DNA of 64,000 bases from Pedobacter sp. PLR (GCF_026239675.1 NZ_JAPIVQ010000003.1:732570-796569), one strand, 5' to 3'. Positions 55,245-64,000 are shown, counted from the stretch's first letter. Numbers and translations are program-made. The notes: generated by a model from the letters alone, not told the origin.

Positions 55245-56243
55245 ATGAATTACAAAAAATTATTATTTGATGGCGGTGGTGTTTCTCAAGAAGAAAAAAT
55301 ATCAATTGAAACGATTGAAAAAGCAAATCAACCTATTCAATTTGATGGGAATTTCGGGCTGGAAAGAAAGTTTGGAGAAAAAGGCGATCAACAGCATTAT
55401 GGACTAGTCATCCTTTTTGAAGAAGAAGGCTTATGGCATGAAATCAAATACGAGCTATCAGTAACCTACCTGGGGCTAAATGAGGAGCAAAATTTTTTGT
55501 GGCAATTAGACCGAACCAGTCCCGTTTATATTAATGAGGTAATTCCTGAATTACTTGCAGATAAACTTGCTTACGAGGCTGGCAAAATCTTTTATCCTTT
55601 GATAGTCGAAACAAAACGGGATGGGAAATTTTTGGGTGTTAAAAATTGTAATGAAATAAGGAAAAGGTGGACGAAGGTTAGGGTAGATATTGAAAATTAT
55701 TTTGAGGGAACTTATGCTGCCAAATACATTCATTTAATGGATGAGAGATTAATGGAGGATAATTTTATACAGATTTGCTTTCGGGAGGACTGGTTTATTC
55801 AGACTTATTTTCAATCGATTTACAAAAACTATAACGCGCAGTTAAATTTAGAAGAGCAACTGGTTTTTCCTAATCTTGACCCCATGGCTTTAGGTTATAA
55901 AACGGTAGAAAGTGTAAACCCACGGACGAATCATTTTGGAGCGCTCCAATTACAACACCAAGGGATACTAGAGCAGGATGAAATAAACTTAGCAACAGGT
56001 GGCTATCAGGCAAAATACATATTAAGCCCAGTTTCAAAAGCGATACAGATGATCATTGCTGAGTGGTGGGTTAAAGAAATTACGGAGAAAAAAGTAACAT
56101 TAAAACTATTTACAACAGATAAGCTAAGCAATGAAAAGTTGCCAACTAATATAGCAGCAGCATCGATAGAAAATTTAGTGTTTTTGGATGGGAATAAAAC
56201 AAACAAAAGTGAAAAAGGCTTTTGGGGTAACTGGTTTAAATAG
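55245..56243 (+). CDS. Unknown protein in T6SS cargo operon, 332 aa
   Basis: A soluble 332-residue protein that I do not recognise. There is no signal peptide or clear membrane helix. It has acidic and aromatic-rich stretches (EEEGLWHEIKYELSVTYLG, IQICFREDWFIQTYFQSIY) and a distinctive tail GFWGNWFK. It starts 15 bp after the lipase and precedes the PAAR-like gene by 16 bp. The position fits a cargo adaptor or chaperone loading the lipase or the large effector onto the spike, or a second effector. This is inference from order. Confidence 0.65.
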   Translation: MNYKKLLFDGGGVSQEEKISIETIEKANQPIQFDGNFGLERKFGEKGDQQHYGLVILFEEEGLWHEIKYELSVTYLGLNEEQNFLWQLDRTSPVYINEVIPELLADKLAYEAGKIFYPLIVETKRDGKFLGVKNCNEIRKRWTKVRVDIENYFEGTYAAKYIHLMDERLMEDNFIQICFREDWFIQTYFQSIYKNYNAQLNLEEQLVFPNLDPMALGYKTVESVNPRTNHFGALQLQHQGILEQDEINLATGGYQAKYILSPVSKAIQMIIAEWWVKEITEKKVTLKLFTTDKLSNEKLPTNIAAASIENLVFLDGNKTNKSEKGFWGNWFK

Positions 56244-56259
56244 CTTAAAATAGAGTAGT

Positions 56260-56736
56260 ATGGCTGAAAAACATATTGTAGTTCAAGGTGCTGTTTGCTT
56301 GTGCAATTTTGGTACAAGTCCGGATAATTTGAAAGTTTTAACAAACCAGAAAAATTATGCAAATGATGATAATGGGAGTAAAAAACCAATTGCAACCCAT
56401 AAAGATATAGGATCAACATTTGAAAAAAACACTTTTGGAAGCTGTTCAAAAAAGAACAACTCTCCATGTACAGCGGTGGTAACAAAATGGGCAGATTTCT
56501 ATGAGGATACCTTGCTCGATAACGGTGGGAAAATTCTTTTAGAAAGTTCTAAAGCTACTTGCCCGGTTGGCGGTGCAGACTGTATTAAGATTATTAAACA
56601 TGGACAAATGGCAGAACCTACCGCACAGAATTTTGACAATGCGAATGAAGGGGTGCAGAAAACGCTTAACCCGATGATTGCTGCTAAGGATATGCAAGAA
56701 ACAGAGGATTTAAATAATGGTGTTATTGACGGGTAA
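56260..56736 (+). CDS. DUF4280 PAAR-like spike-tip protein
   Basis: A 158-residue protein. EKHIVVQGAVCLCNFGTSPDNLKVL is the DUF4280 opening (GA.C.C.FG..P..L), and CSKKNNSPC, SSKATCPVGGADCIKI and further Cys residues suggest metal binding. DUF4280 proteins serve as PAAR-like tips that cap VgrG in Bacteroidota and other systems. It is directly followed by the 1014-residue protein, 18 bp away, suggesting it carries that cargo. Confidence 0.85.
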   Translation: MAEKHIVVQGAVCLCNFGTSPDNLKVLTNQKNYANDDNGSKKPIATHKDIGSTFEKNTFGSCSKKNNSPCTAVVTKWADFYEDTLLDNGGKILLESSKATCPVGGADCIKIIKHGQMAEPTAQNFDNANEGVQKTLNPMIAAKDMQETEDLNNGVIDG

Positions 56737-56754
56737 TAGTATTAGGCTAAAAAC

Positions 56755-59700
56755 ATGGCAAAGAAAGGTATAAAAAAAATCGCTTGGAATGGAGAAGGCA
56801 GAGTGCATAAAGATAAATCTAAGCCAAACTACTCTATTGTTATAGACGGAGGATCTACCGTAGGTTTTGTTATAGGTGAGTGGTTTCCTGGTACAACAGA
56901 AGCAGATAAGAAAAAACAGGTAACCTGGATGAGACAATCTGCAGATCAAAAAGTGGATTATTATAAAGGCACCCAGGCGAGTACAAAACCATATACTTTA
57001 TTTATTTCAAAAGCTCAGGCAGGTAAGGTTTCCTATTATGTTGAAGCAAGTTTAACAGGTTTTAAGGATTTATCAGGTGGCACGGGCTTGTTTGTGCGTG
57101 CTTACAGTCCACCAAGAGTAGTAAGTTCTTATTGGAAAGAAGATATTGACGGAAATAGTAAGGAAATACATGTCGGTAATCCCACTCAATATAATGTTCC
57201 CCTTCATTTACATTTAGAATTAGAAGGATTGAATGGGTACAACTGTACTGTTCATATATATAACTGTGAATTTAATCTGTTCAGAGATGATAATCCGAAA
57301 ATTAGGAAAACTTATACCCAGACCTGTATTAATGGTGCACTAGATGTGCACATCAGTTATAATGATGTATTACAATGGAAAAAAGAAATCGGTGCCGAGA
57401 AACCTATTGAACAGTTTTACGTCCAATTGAGTGTAGAAGGAACTACAGACTATATTAAAGATACCACACCAAAAGGTGATTTAAAGCATGCAACCCACTT
57501 ATTCATTAAAAACAGTTTCGGTAAAATAATTGCTAGGGTAGTGCCATTACCAAAAGGTAATAAGGTAATTACCATCGGCGAAGAAGAAAAAAAGCCTGTT
57601 AAGTATGATCATTGTACCTTTTCTAAAATTAATATTTATGATAGAGAAGCCCCTGAAACGGTTTTTAATGAGTCAAATCCGTTCAAAATGGGTGTTTCGG
57701 AAGATAAATTTCTGTTCAGTCTAAATGTTTTATATGATACAGATCAGTATGAGGTGCCTAATGCTAGTAAGCAATTACTGAATAATATTATTAAGTATCT
57801 TAAACAAAATGCACACGTACCCGTTACCATAGATTCCTATGCAGATATTAGAAATAGTCATGCCTATAATGATGTGTTAACAGAGAAAAGGGCAAATGCC
57901 ATTTTAAGTTATTTTAATACTAATGGTGTTAAAAATAAGCTAAAAGCTTTCTACCATGGAGAGAGAGCTGCAAAACAATTTGATTATATCACCAACGAAG
58001 ATCGCCCAATTCATAAAATCAACCGTAAAACAGTGCTCACCTTTAAGGTGAATAATTTAAAAACACTTTTCTATAATACGATAACACCCAATTTTAAAGA
58101 ATCGGTTGACCTTTCAATTTTTGTAAAAAAATTTGTTACAGAAGCCTGCCTTACCGAGGTAAAGGGAAAAAAACAGCATGACCATACGACGATCCAATAT
58201 AGCGAAATCGTAAACTATGATGGTGTTAGAAATATACCCAATGATATTTCACTTAATGGTGAAGAGGCAAAACTAAAGATATTCTCCTTTGAAGGCGATA
58301 TGTTTCCCTCAGCATTGGGATTAAAGCCCAACAGGTATGAAATAGGAATCCATTCCTGTGCATACTTTCCAAATCCTAATAAAACCACGCTGGTCATTAA
58401 TGCTTTTACGGATGCCCTTTGGATTCTACAGGCTACTTACGATTTTGATGGTGATTACCCAATTGTATATCGGGGTAAACCAGAACCTATATCGATAATT
58501 AAAGGGATTAAAGGATTGCATGAAAGAGCCAAGTATTATATAGACCTATATTTAAGTGTATTAACCTATTTTCCAATGGGAGATGCTTACAAAATGCTTA
58601 CCAATTTGGCGATCGATTTTTTCGTGTCAGAAGCAGAGATGTATGGCATAGGGTATGCTAAAAAATGGAATTACAGTGGTGGCAAGTTTAGTGAGTTAAC
58701 CAACTACACCGACAATAACAGGGATTTGGTGGAGAAAGGGATTTTAACCCTTACCATTCTTGTAATGATTGTTGAACTGATTATTGCCATTCTTACTATG
58801 GGCGAATCTGCTGCAACAAAACTGCCAAAGTTAAAAAAGGCCGCTCGCCTAATAAAAAAGGTTAAAGAGGTAGGAGATAAGGTAGATGATTTAGGATTCG
58901 AATTCATATTTCCTAAAGTTGCCTTTACTTATGCAACCTATTTAGAAAAACATACAGGGGGTTTGATTCACTATGTCACCGAGTTTAATGTAAAGGCTGA
59001 TCCGGTAATTGGTATCAAGTTTGAGAAAAGTCTCAGTTTAGAGGCCCTTATAAAAAGGGCGCTTACTCAAGAGCAAAAAGAAGATGGCGAAATGGGCTAC
59101 AAAGACGAATTTGCCAACCTGAAAAAAGAAAAAATAGATGATAAAGATCCGTTAAAGGATAATGTTTATAAAACCTCCAGAAACTTTGCTAGAGGTAAAG
59201 CGGAAGGAGGGATTGGGAAAGGATTGCAGACACTGTTAGACCGTGCGGGTTACGATGCGAAGATTAAAATTATGTTTAGCGGAAGCATAAACCAAGAATA
59301 TAAAATTAAAATTTCGTCTCCAGCACCACATGAGCAATTTGCGGGGCCTGTAAGTATTAAGAATAGTTTAGAGCAAGGGTTTAGCAATAGTGCCGGTAAA
59401 GTAATTGGAGATACAGCGATAAAAATGGAGGCAGAATTAATGATAAAAGGTCGCATACATGTTGTCGGTTGCCTCCCGATATCACCATTTCTGGCTTCTA
59501 CTTTTTTTAAGAACAACCATACACAATATGATGCGACGCTAGGAGCCACTCTTGAGTCTCACCTGGTACACACTCGTACCTACGGAGCAAACGAAACTGA
59601 GGGGATTTTTTATGAGGATAAAATTTATTTCTCGGGAATTAAGGGTAAAATTAGTCTTGAAGTAGTAAAGTCAAATAAAGATAATAGTTCGTGGGATGGA

Positions 59701-59799
59701 GATGAAAAACATAATTTGGCTGATACCCAATTTCATTTATTTAAAGATAAAACCTTTATAATGGCAAAGGTTAATTTATTTTACAAGAACAACCAATAA
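56755..59799 (+). CDS. Large putative T6SS effector with OmpA-like domain, 1014 aa
   Basis: There is no signal peptide. Residues about 1-300 look like tandem Ig-like beta domains (GKVSYYVEASLTG, VPLHLHLELEGLNGYNCTV). Residues about 320-430 form an OmpA-like peptidoglycan-binding domain (PVTIDSYADIRNSHAYNDVL, TEKRANAILSYFN). A 22-residue hydrophobic helix lies near 662-683 (LTILVMIVELIIAILTMG), followed by a basic amphipathic segment (KLPKLKKAARLIKKV) and a beta-rich C-terminal third of unknown fold. It follows the PAAR-like gene and precedes two lipoproteins 2 bp later, fitting a secreted toxin with immunity proteins. The activity is unknown; it could be pore-forming. Confidence 0.7.
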   Translation: MAKKGIKKIAWNGEGRVHKDKSKPNYSIVIDGGSTVGFVIGEWFPGTTEADKKKQVTWMRQSADQKVDYYKGTQASTKPYTLFISKAQAGKVSYYVEASLTGFKDLSGGTGLFVRAYSPPRVVSSYWKEDIDGNSKEIHVGNPTQYNVPLHLHLELEGLNGYNCTVHIYNCEFNLFRDDNPKIRKTYTQTCINGALDVHISYNDVLQWKKEIGAEKPIEQFYVQLSVEGTTDYIKDTTPKGDLKHATHLFIKNSFGKIIARVVPLPKGNKVITIGEEEKKPVKYDHCTFSKINIYDREAPETVFNESNPFKMGVSEDKFLFSLNVLYDTDQYEVPNASKQLLNNIIKYLKQNAHVPVTIDSYADIRNSHAYNDVLTEKRANAILSYFNTNGVKNKLKAFYHGERAAKQFDYITNEDRPIHKINRKTVLTFKVNNLKTLFYNTITPNFKESVDLSIFVKKFVTEACLTEVKGKKQHDHTTIQYSEIVNYDGVRNIPNDISLNGEEAKLKIFSFEGDMFPSALGLKPNRYEIGIHSCAYFPNPNKTTLVINAFTDALWILQATYDFDGDYPIVYRGKPEPISIIKGIKGLHERAKYYIDLYLSVLTYFPMGDAYKMLTNLAIDFFVSEAEMYGIGYAKKWNYSGGKFSELTNYTDNNRDLVEKGILTLTILVMIVELIIAILTMGESAATKLPKLKKAARLIKKVKEVGDKVDDLGFEFIFPKVAFTYATYLEKHTGGLIHYVTEFNVKADPVIGIKFEKSLSLEALIKRALTQEQKEDGEMGYKDEFANLKKEKIDDKDPLKDNVYKTSRNFARGKAEGGIGKGLQTLLDRAGYDAKIKIMFSGSINQEYKIKISSPAPHEQFAGPVSIKNSLEQGFSNSAGKVIGDTAIKMEAELMIKGRIHVVGCLPISPFLASTFFKNNHTQYDATLGATLESHLVHTRTYGANETEGIFYEDKIYFSGIKGKISLEVVKSNKDNSSWDGDEKHNLADTQFHLFKDKTFIMAKVNLFYKNNQ

Positions 59800-59801
59800 A
59801 A

Positions 59802-60815
59802 ATGAAAATCAAATACACAATCTTATTGATCCTATTAAGTGTAGGAGCCTGCAAACAAAAACAAAAGAATATGGATATTACCAAACCTCCCATTACCGAA
59901 TCTAATAAGGAAAAAATTACAGGAGAGAATTCATTACAGCATCAATTAAAAGCGATTAAAAGATATTCGGAAGAACCGTTATATTATATCTATGTAAATC
60001 ATGCTCAATGTTTTTTTCAGGTATTAATAAACGATGTACCTATATTCCGTTATTTTGAAGATGGAGAGATTATGTCGCCTATTATCTTAAATAACTACAT
60101 CAGTAAATCTGGTCAACAAACCATTACTTATCGTTTGTATCCTCAAACCAAAAGAACATATGGTGAAGGGTTTAGCGCGTTGACTAAATATACCAAATTT
60201 GATGTTAAACTATATAAGCGCAACAATGCCGATACGGCAAATAGTTTCGAAAACCAGAAATTGCTGCTTACACATCATGCTGCGACAAAGACCGATGGAA
60301 AATCTTTTATCGGCGATGGGAAAGATTACTATGAATATACCTTTGCTTTTGAGGCAAAAGTGCCTTATCAATTGAAGGGTCTGGAAGATAGTCAAGACTT
60401 AACTAAGCTGGATCAAAAAGAATTACTGAAGAAGACAGAAATAGCTTATCATTATTATTGGGATATTATAAACAAAAAGAATCAAGATGATTATTTCAGA
60501 TTAGGTTTCACCCCTGGTATTTCGCAAATCATTTCAGAATACCTGGATCAAGATTTGATTCAAAAGGGGAGGAATGATGAATTACTCGATTTTACTGAAC
60601 CTACCTTTAAATTGGAACCACTGGAAAATTACAGTATGAAATTATATGGGCATGGTAAAATTGTTTGTTTAGAGCAAACTAGTGATGATTTACGGCTTAA
60701 AAAAAGATGGGCTATCTGGGGTAAATACAAGACCAGTGAAGGTGAAACCAGGGTAAGTTTTACTAAACTGTATCTACATATCCCTAAAGGAAAGGACACT
60801 TTTGAAATTATATAA
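59802..60815 (+). CDS. Lipoprotein, candidate immunity protein A1
   Basis: A 337-residue lipoprotein (LLILLSVGACKQ, Cys near residue 17). Mature blocks include LYYIYVNHAQCFFQVLIND, LYPQTKRTYGEGF, LLLTHHAATKTDGKSF and a conserved end YLHIPKGKDTFEII. The gene starts 2 bp after the large effector and is clearly paralogous to the next gene. No known domain is recognised. An exported lipoprotein immediately after a putative toxin is the usual place for a T6SS immunity protein. Confidence 0.72.
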   Translation: MKIKYTILLILLSVGACKQKQKNMDITKPPITESNKEKITGENSLQHQLKAIKRYSEEPLYYIYVNHAQCFFQVLINDVPIFRYFEDGEIMSPIILNNYISKSGQQTITYRLYPQTKRTYGEGFSALTKYTKFDVKLYKRNNADTANSFENQKLLLTHHAATKTDGKSFIGDGKDYYEYTFAFEAKVPYQLKGLEDSQDLTKLDQKELLKKTEIAYHYYWDIINKKNQDDYFRLGFTPGISQIISEYLDQDLIQKGRNDELLDFTEPTFKLEPLENYSMKLYGHGKIVCLEQTSDDLRLKKRWAIWGKYKTSEGETRVSFTKLYLHIPKGKDTFEII

Positions 60816-60863
60816 GGTCATTTTAAGCGGTAAGCTATGTTTAAATATTTTATAACATCAGAA

Positions 60864-61877
60864 ATGAAAGTAAGGTATATATGGATATCGTTACTCTTTT
60901 GCATAGGAGCTTGCAATCAAAAAAAACAATCTGCCCATAACATAAAACTATCTATCACTGATTCAAACAAGCAAGTAATTACCTCTGCTAATACCTTAGC
61001 TCAAGAACTTAAGCAAATACAACGTTATTCGAACGAGCCTTTTTACTATTTATATGTAAATCATGAACAATGCTTTTTTCGGATACTGGTTAACGATATT
61101 CCGGTATTTCATTATGTAGAAGATGGCCAGATAATGTCGCCTATTAATTTGAATAATTTTATTCAGAAGTCAGGTAAACAGACGATTACGTATCGTTTGT
61201 ATCCGCAAACTAAAAGGACATATGGCGAAGGTTTTAATAAGCTAACTCTATATACAAAATTTGATATTAAACTATATGTACGCAACAATGCGGATACAGT
61301 AAATAGTTTTGAAAACCGAAAATTGCTACTTACACACCATGCGGCTACAAAAACCGATGGCAAGTCTTTTATAGGGGATGGGAAAGATTATTATGATTAC
61401 ACTTTTGATTTTGAAGCGAAAGTACCTTACGATTTAGACGTTCTGGAAAACAGTAAGGATCTTAGTAAAATTGATCAGATAGAACTTTTAAATAAAACTG
61501 AAGCAGCCTATAGGTATTATTGGAATCTTATTCAGGACAAAAAAGCAAATGAAGTTGCGAAACTGCGCTTTAATAGTGATACTTATCAAATTATTTCAGA
61601 GTACCTAGACGAGGAGCTGATCAGAAAAACCGTTGATGAGGGGGATTTTATGTTTACAGAGCCAAGCTTTAAATTAGATCCTTTAGCTAATTATCGCATG
61701 CAGTTATATGGAAATGGTAAAGTAGTGTGTTTGGAATTAGATAGTAATGACTTGTTTTTTAGATTTGAAAAACCTATTTGGGGAGATTATAAAACTAAAG
61801 AAGGAGAAATAAGATCGAGGTTTGAACGACTATACCTACATATTCCTAAAGGAAAAGACACTTTTGAAATAATATAA
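60864..61877 (+). CDS. Lipoprotein, candidate immunity protein A2 (paralogue of A1)
   Basis: From the ATG at 60864, MKVRYIWISLLFCIGAC gives a lipoprotein signal; an upstream ATG at 60837 adds nine residues that spoil it. It shares long blocks with A1: YYLYVNHEQCFFRILVND, LYPQTKRTYGEGF, LLLTHHAATKTDGKSF, and the identical 14-residue end YLHIPKGKDTFEII. The central and C-terminal linkers differ. It looks like a recent tandem duplication followed by divergence, as in immunity gene arrays. Confidence 0.72.
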   Translation: MKVRYIWISLLFCIGACNQKKQSAHNIKLSITDSNKQVITSANTLAQELKQIQRYSNEPFYYLYVNHEQCFFRILVNDIPVFHYVEDGQIMSPINLNNFIQKSGKQTITYRLYPQTKRTYGEGFNKLTLYTKFDIKLYVRNNADTVNSFENRKLLLTHHAATKTDGKSFIGDGKDYYDYTFDFEAKVPYDLDVLENSKDLSKIDQIELLNKTEAAYRYYWNLIQDKKANEVAKLRFNSDTYQIISEYLDEELIRKTVDEGDFMFTEPSFKLDPLANYRMQLYGNGKVVCLELDSNDLFFRFEKPIWGDYKTKEGEIRSRFERLYLHIPKGKDTFEII

Positions 61878-61960
61878 CAACATGCTCGATTTTGACAAAA
61901 AATAGAAAACGGATCAAATGAATATGGCAGTCAAAAAAATGTATCAAATGGTCACAATTT

Positions 61961-63004
61961 ATGAAGTCAGAAAAAAACAAATACTTGCTGCTTCTACTAA
62001 CATTATTGGCCTTTATAGGTTGTAAAGGACAAAAAGTGGCAGAAAAATTCGAGTGGACGGGAACAGTCTCAGCTCCAGAAGAATACCCTATAGAAGTTTA
62101 CAAAGGCGCAATTATTGCCAGTGACTTTACCTATGACTTTGATGCCATTTGGGGAACACAAAATACGGGCTGGGGAAATGATGGAGGTATTATGTCAGTT
62201 TCCACTAAGCAAATGGAAGCTCCCGATTCTTTAAGTTTTACCTGGCTTTCGCTAGTTGAAAATAAATTTTATACCGGCAAATGGAAGCTCGATAAGAACC
62301 GCATCGTAAAATTGTTTAGAGAAGGTTTTATCAATACCATGAATCATAAGAAGGAAACCTATAAACTGATTAAAGTTGGCCTAGCACCAAAAGGTAGGGT
62401 AATGGTTTGGCTTAGTGGTGCAGGTTTTCAAACCGAGGTAGGCACATTCCAAGCGCATGATACGACTGTTACCGCAGTGAAAGCATACGAGAATGCTAAG
62501 TATATGTTCAAACCTAATTATATTCAGCTTACACTGGCAGATGATATGGTGATGAAGCCAGAAATCAAAGCTCGAATTAAGCAGTATGGACAGCCGGATA
62601 TGGACATTTATGAGGCTTATCGGAAGCGTTACGATTGGCGCCCGCAGATTATCCTTCCAGATGGAGGGAAAGCTGCAACACTTTTTTATAGTTACCTAAA
62701 CGGAGAACAAGAAAATAGGTTCGGAGAAGAACTGATCAGTAATCGATACATTTCAAGAGCTGTTCCCAATTACATTACGCTGATCTGGAAAGATAAAGGA
62801 GGAAAAAGGAATGGTTTCGAAATCAGGCCTTTTGATGAAAAGGAGATACTCGCTGCTTATTCGAAACTTGGTGGTGCTAATTCTATCGATCTGATAATCA
62901 AATTGAATGAAGATGGAATGACTGCTGAGGTGTCATTAAAAAACAAAGAGAAAGAAATAAAACTGACCAGGAGTAAAATTAAGATTAGTGAAGATCTGGA
63001 TTGA
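61961..63004 (+). CDS. DUF2931-like lipoprotein 2
   Basis: A 347-residue lipoprotein (LLLLTLLAFIGC, Cys near 21). EKFEWTGTVSAPEEYPIEVY repeats the opening of the DUF2931 protein at 52730, and VGLAPKGRVMVWLSG, FKPNYIQLTLADD and RKRYDWRPQIILPDG match its middle part. The two copies are 8 kb apart at either end of the cargo run. No lipase is adjacent to this copy, so it could be an orphan immunity gene. Confidence 0.76.
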   Translation: MKSEKNKYLLLLLTLLAFIGCKGQKVAEKFEWTGTVSAPEEYPIEVYKGAIIASDFTYDFDAIWGTQNTGWGNDGGIMSVSTKQMEAPDSLSFTWLSLVENKFYTGKWKLDKNRIVKLFREGFINTMNHKKETYKLIKVGLAPKGRVMVWLSGAGFQTEVGTFQAHDTTVTAVKAYENAKYMFKPNYIQLTLADDMVMKPEIKARIKQYGQPDMDIYEAYRKRYDWRPQIILPDGGKAATLFYSYLNGEQENRFGEELISNRYISRAVPNYITLIWKDKGGKRNGFEIRPFDEKEILAAYSKLGGANSIDLIIKLNEDGMTAEVSLKNKEKEIKLTRSKIKISEDLD

Positions 63005-63088
63005 TATGATGGCAGAAATAGAAGTCTCTTCCTCATTTGTTAAATGAGGGTGTATATTATGATCCCAATGAAAACTATATAGCTCAGT

Positions 63089-63829
63089 ATGAAAAGAAAA
63101 CAAAATAAGCTAAAAATAATGTTATGTTCAGTGCTATGTTTCCTTAGTATGAGCAGTTGTAAAACCGATGGAAATAACCTGGTTTTAGAACGGGGGAAGC
63201 CAATTGATCTCGCGTAGGTTGATTTCCAAAAACTTAACTTAGATAAGTTTTTTGCTAAACTAGCTTATGGAAAAGAAGATAAATTGGGACCAAAGGTGCA
63301 TACAAATAATCAAAGCGAACCGCTAAAGATTAAACGGATCACAATATATAATATCACTGATCAGCCATTCCTTGAACAATACAAACGGAGAGCGAATTAT
63401 ACCATAAACAAGGGTGAAATGTACGGGGACTTAAATTTTGTGGAGAGGAGAGCCCCATTATTTGGAATGAGAGATCCTGATTTAAGGAGTTTTGGCTATT
63501 GGGATTCAAAAGAAATTGGGTTCAGCCAACTATATGCAAGTGCTACACCAGCTAACAAATTAATTAGGATAATTCTTGAAAATCAAAATTTGCATAACGG
63601 GGGTCAGAAAGAGTATAATGCTTTATTTGAGGTATTAAAAAAGCAGAACAAGACCGCTACGTTAAAAGTAGTTCCCCAATCTGACGGAATTCCAACCTAT
63701 ACCTGGACTACAAAAGATAAAGTGATACAGTTGTATTTTTTAACGATTGATGATTTAAACGCATATACCTTAAAGATCGCCTACTTAAATCCCGATACAA
63801 AAGGATATTTAAAAGGGCTTGGTCATTAA
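63089..63829 (+). pseudogene. Lipoprotein gene interrupted by in-frame TAG
   Basis: ATG at 63089 opens a lipoprotein signal (MLCSVLCFLSMSSC, Cys24) followed by TDGNNLVLERGKPIDLA. The same frame then meets TAG at 63215-63217 and continues open for another 203 codons (VDFQKLNLDKFFAKLAYGKE... to 63829). No frameshift is needed, so a single substitution explains it. The C-terminal part resembles no family I know. It lies at the end of the lipoprotein run, so a decaying immunity gene is likely; sequencing error or amber read-through are alternatives. Confidence 0.68.
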
Positions 63830-63871
63830 TTTTCAACTGAAAAAGCAACGATTAACATAATCAGAAACTGA

Positions 63872-63922
63872 ATGAGCGCTAAACCAATTTACGAATTATT
63901 TATAGATGCAAGGGGCTGTTAG
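63872..63922 (+). other. Short orphan reading frame, 16 codons
   Basis: ATG at 63872 opens 16 codons (MSAKPIYELFIDARGC) before TAG at 63920. The composition looks protein-like, but there is no further support. The frame stays open after the TAG into the next start, so this may be a decayed remnant. Confidence 0.2.
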
Positions 63923-63958
63923 ATAAATCCTGTAAATCTCATTTTAGATATAAAGAAT

Positions 63959-64000
63959 ATGATATCACGAAGAATTTCGACTGTAATGTTTTGTTATTTC
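63959..64000 (+). CDS. Possible start of next exported protein (cut by window end)
   Basis: ATG at 63959 begins 14 codons (MISRRISTVMFCYF) that run off the window. The basic-then-hydrophobic pattern fits a signal peptide, in line with the lipoprotein run upstream. The evidence is too short for more. Confidence 0.3.
   Translation, partial: MISRRISTVMFCYF

Noticed and set aside
61918..62025. 35-codon frame overlapping the start of DUF2931-like gene 2
   Set aside because: It overlaps the signal peptide of a clear gene in another frame; no evidence of use.
63006..63047. 13-codon frame before the broken lipoprotein gene, with a small CCTCATTT hairpin
   Set aside because: Too short, and the hairpin has no T-run; no function can be supported.

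Overview
The window looks like a chromosomal segment of a Bacteroidota bacterium, most likely a Pedobacter-like member of the Sphingobacteriaceae. This rests on gene content: a type VI secretion locus of the Bacteroidota-only subtype iii (TssN/O/P/R present, no TssJ/L/M), an Oar-like TonB receptor, paired POT peptide transporters, and a TTG-N19-TATATTTG promoter before a tRNA cluster. No database search was run; the taxonomic call is inference.

Bases 1-26.8k are mostly housekeeping. They hold the 3' end of mutS2, a PQQ-type sugar dehydrogenase lipoprotein, both subunits of a 3-oxoacid CoA-transferase, uridine kinase with a LysM protein, Dps, a regulator joining a Crp-like sensor to an AraC DNA-binding domain, a UbiD-family decarboxylase, a FadL-like outer-membrane protein with a Gly/Tyr-rich lipoprotein, and a proS-led cluster with a Cys/Met PLP enzyme. 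A GT2 glycosyltransferase, two POT transporters, a thiolase, an SPFH protein paired with a ribbon-helix-helix protein, and a 7TM-HD phosphodiesterase follow. Strong hairpin terminators separate many units.

Bases 26.8k-34k hold one tRNA-Ser(GCT), three identical tandem tRNA-Pro(TGG) genes and a few orphan genes (a lipoprotein, a DUF1579 protein, a DEDDh exonuclease, a HIT protein, a TonB-dependent receptor). Two inverted repeats lie between the DUF1579 and exonuclease genes.

Bases 34k-52.6k encode a nearly complete T6SSiii. tssK and tssN are on the minus strand, tssG on the plus strand, tssF and tssE on the minus strand, and then tssO-like 1, tssO-like 2, tssP, tssR, tssH, tssB, tssC, a flavodoxin-fold oxidoreductase, two Hcp genes and vgrG on the plus strand. 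Together these supply the baseplate (E, F, G, K), the sheath and its recycling ATPase (B, C, H), the tube and spike (D, I) and the Bacteroidota-specific envelope complex (N, O, P, R).

Bases 52.6k-64k form the cargo end of the locus, a dense co-directional run after vgrG. It contains a 57-residue small protein, a DUF2931 lipoprotein, a DUF2235 (Tle1-like) lipase, an unknown 332-residue protein, a DUF4280 PAAR-like tip protein, and a 1014-residue protein with a central OmpA-like domain and a hydrophobic segment. These are followed by two paralogous lipoproteins, a second DUF2931 lipoprotein and a lipoprotein gene broken by an in-frame TAG. The pattern suggests one or two effector-immunity modules. 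It is the part most likely to contain undescribed biology.
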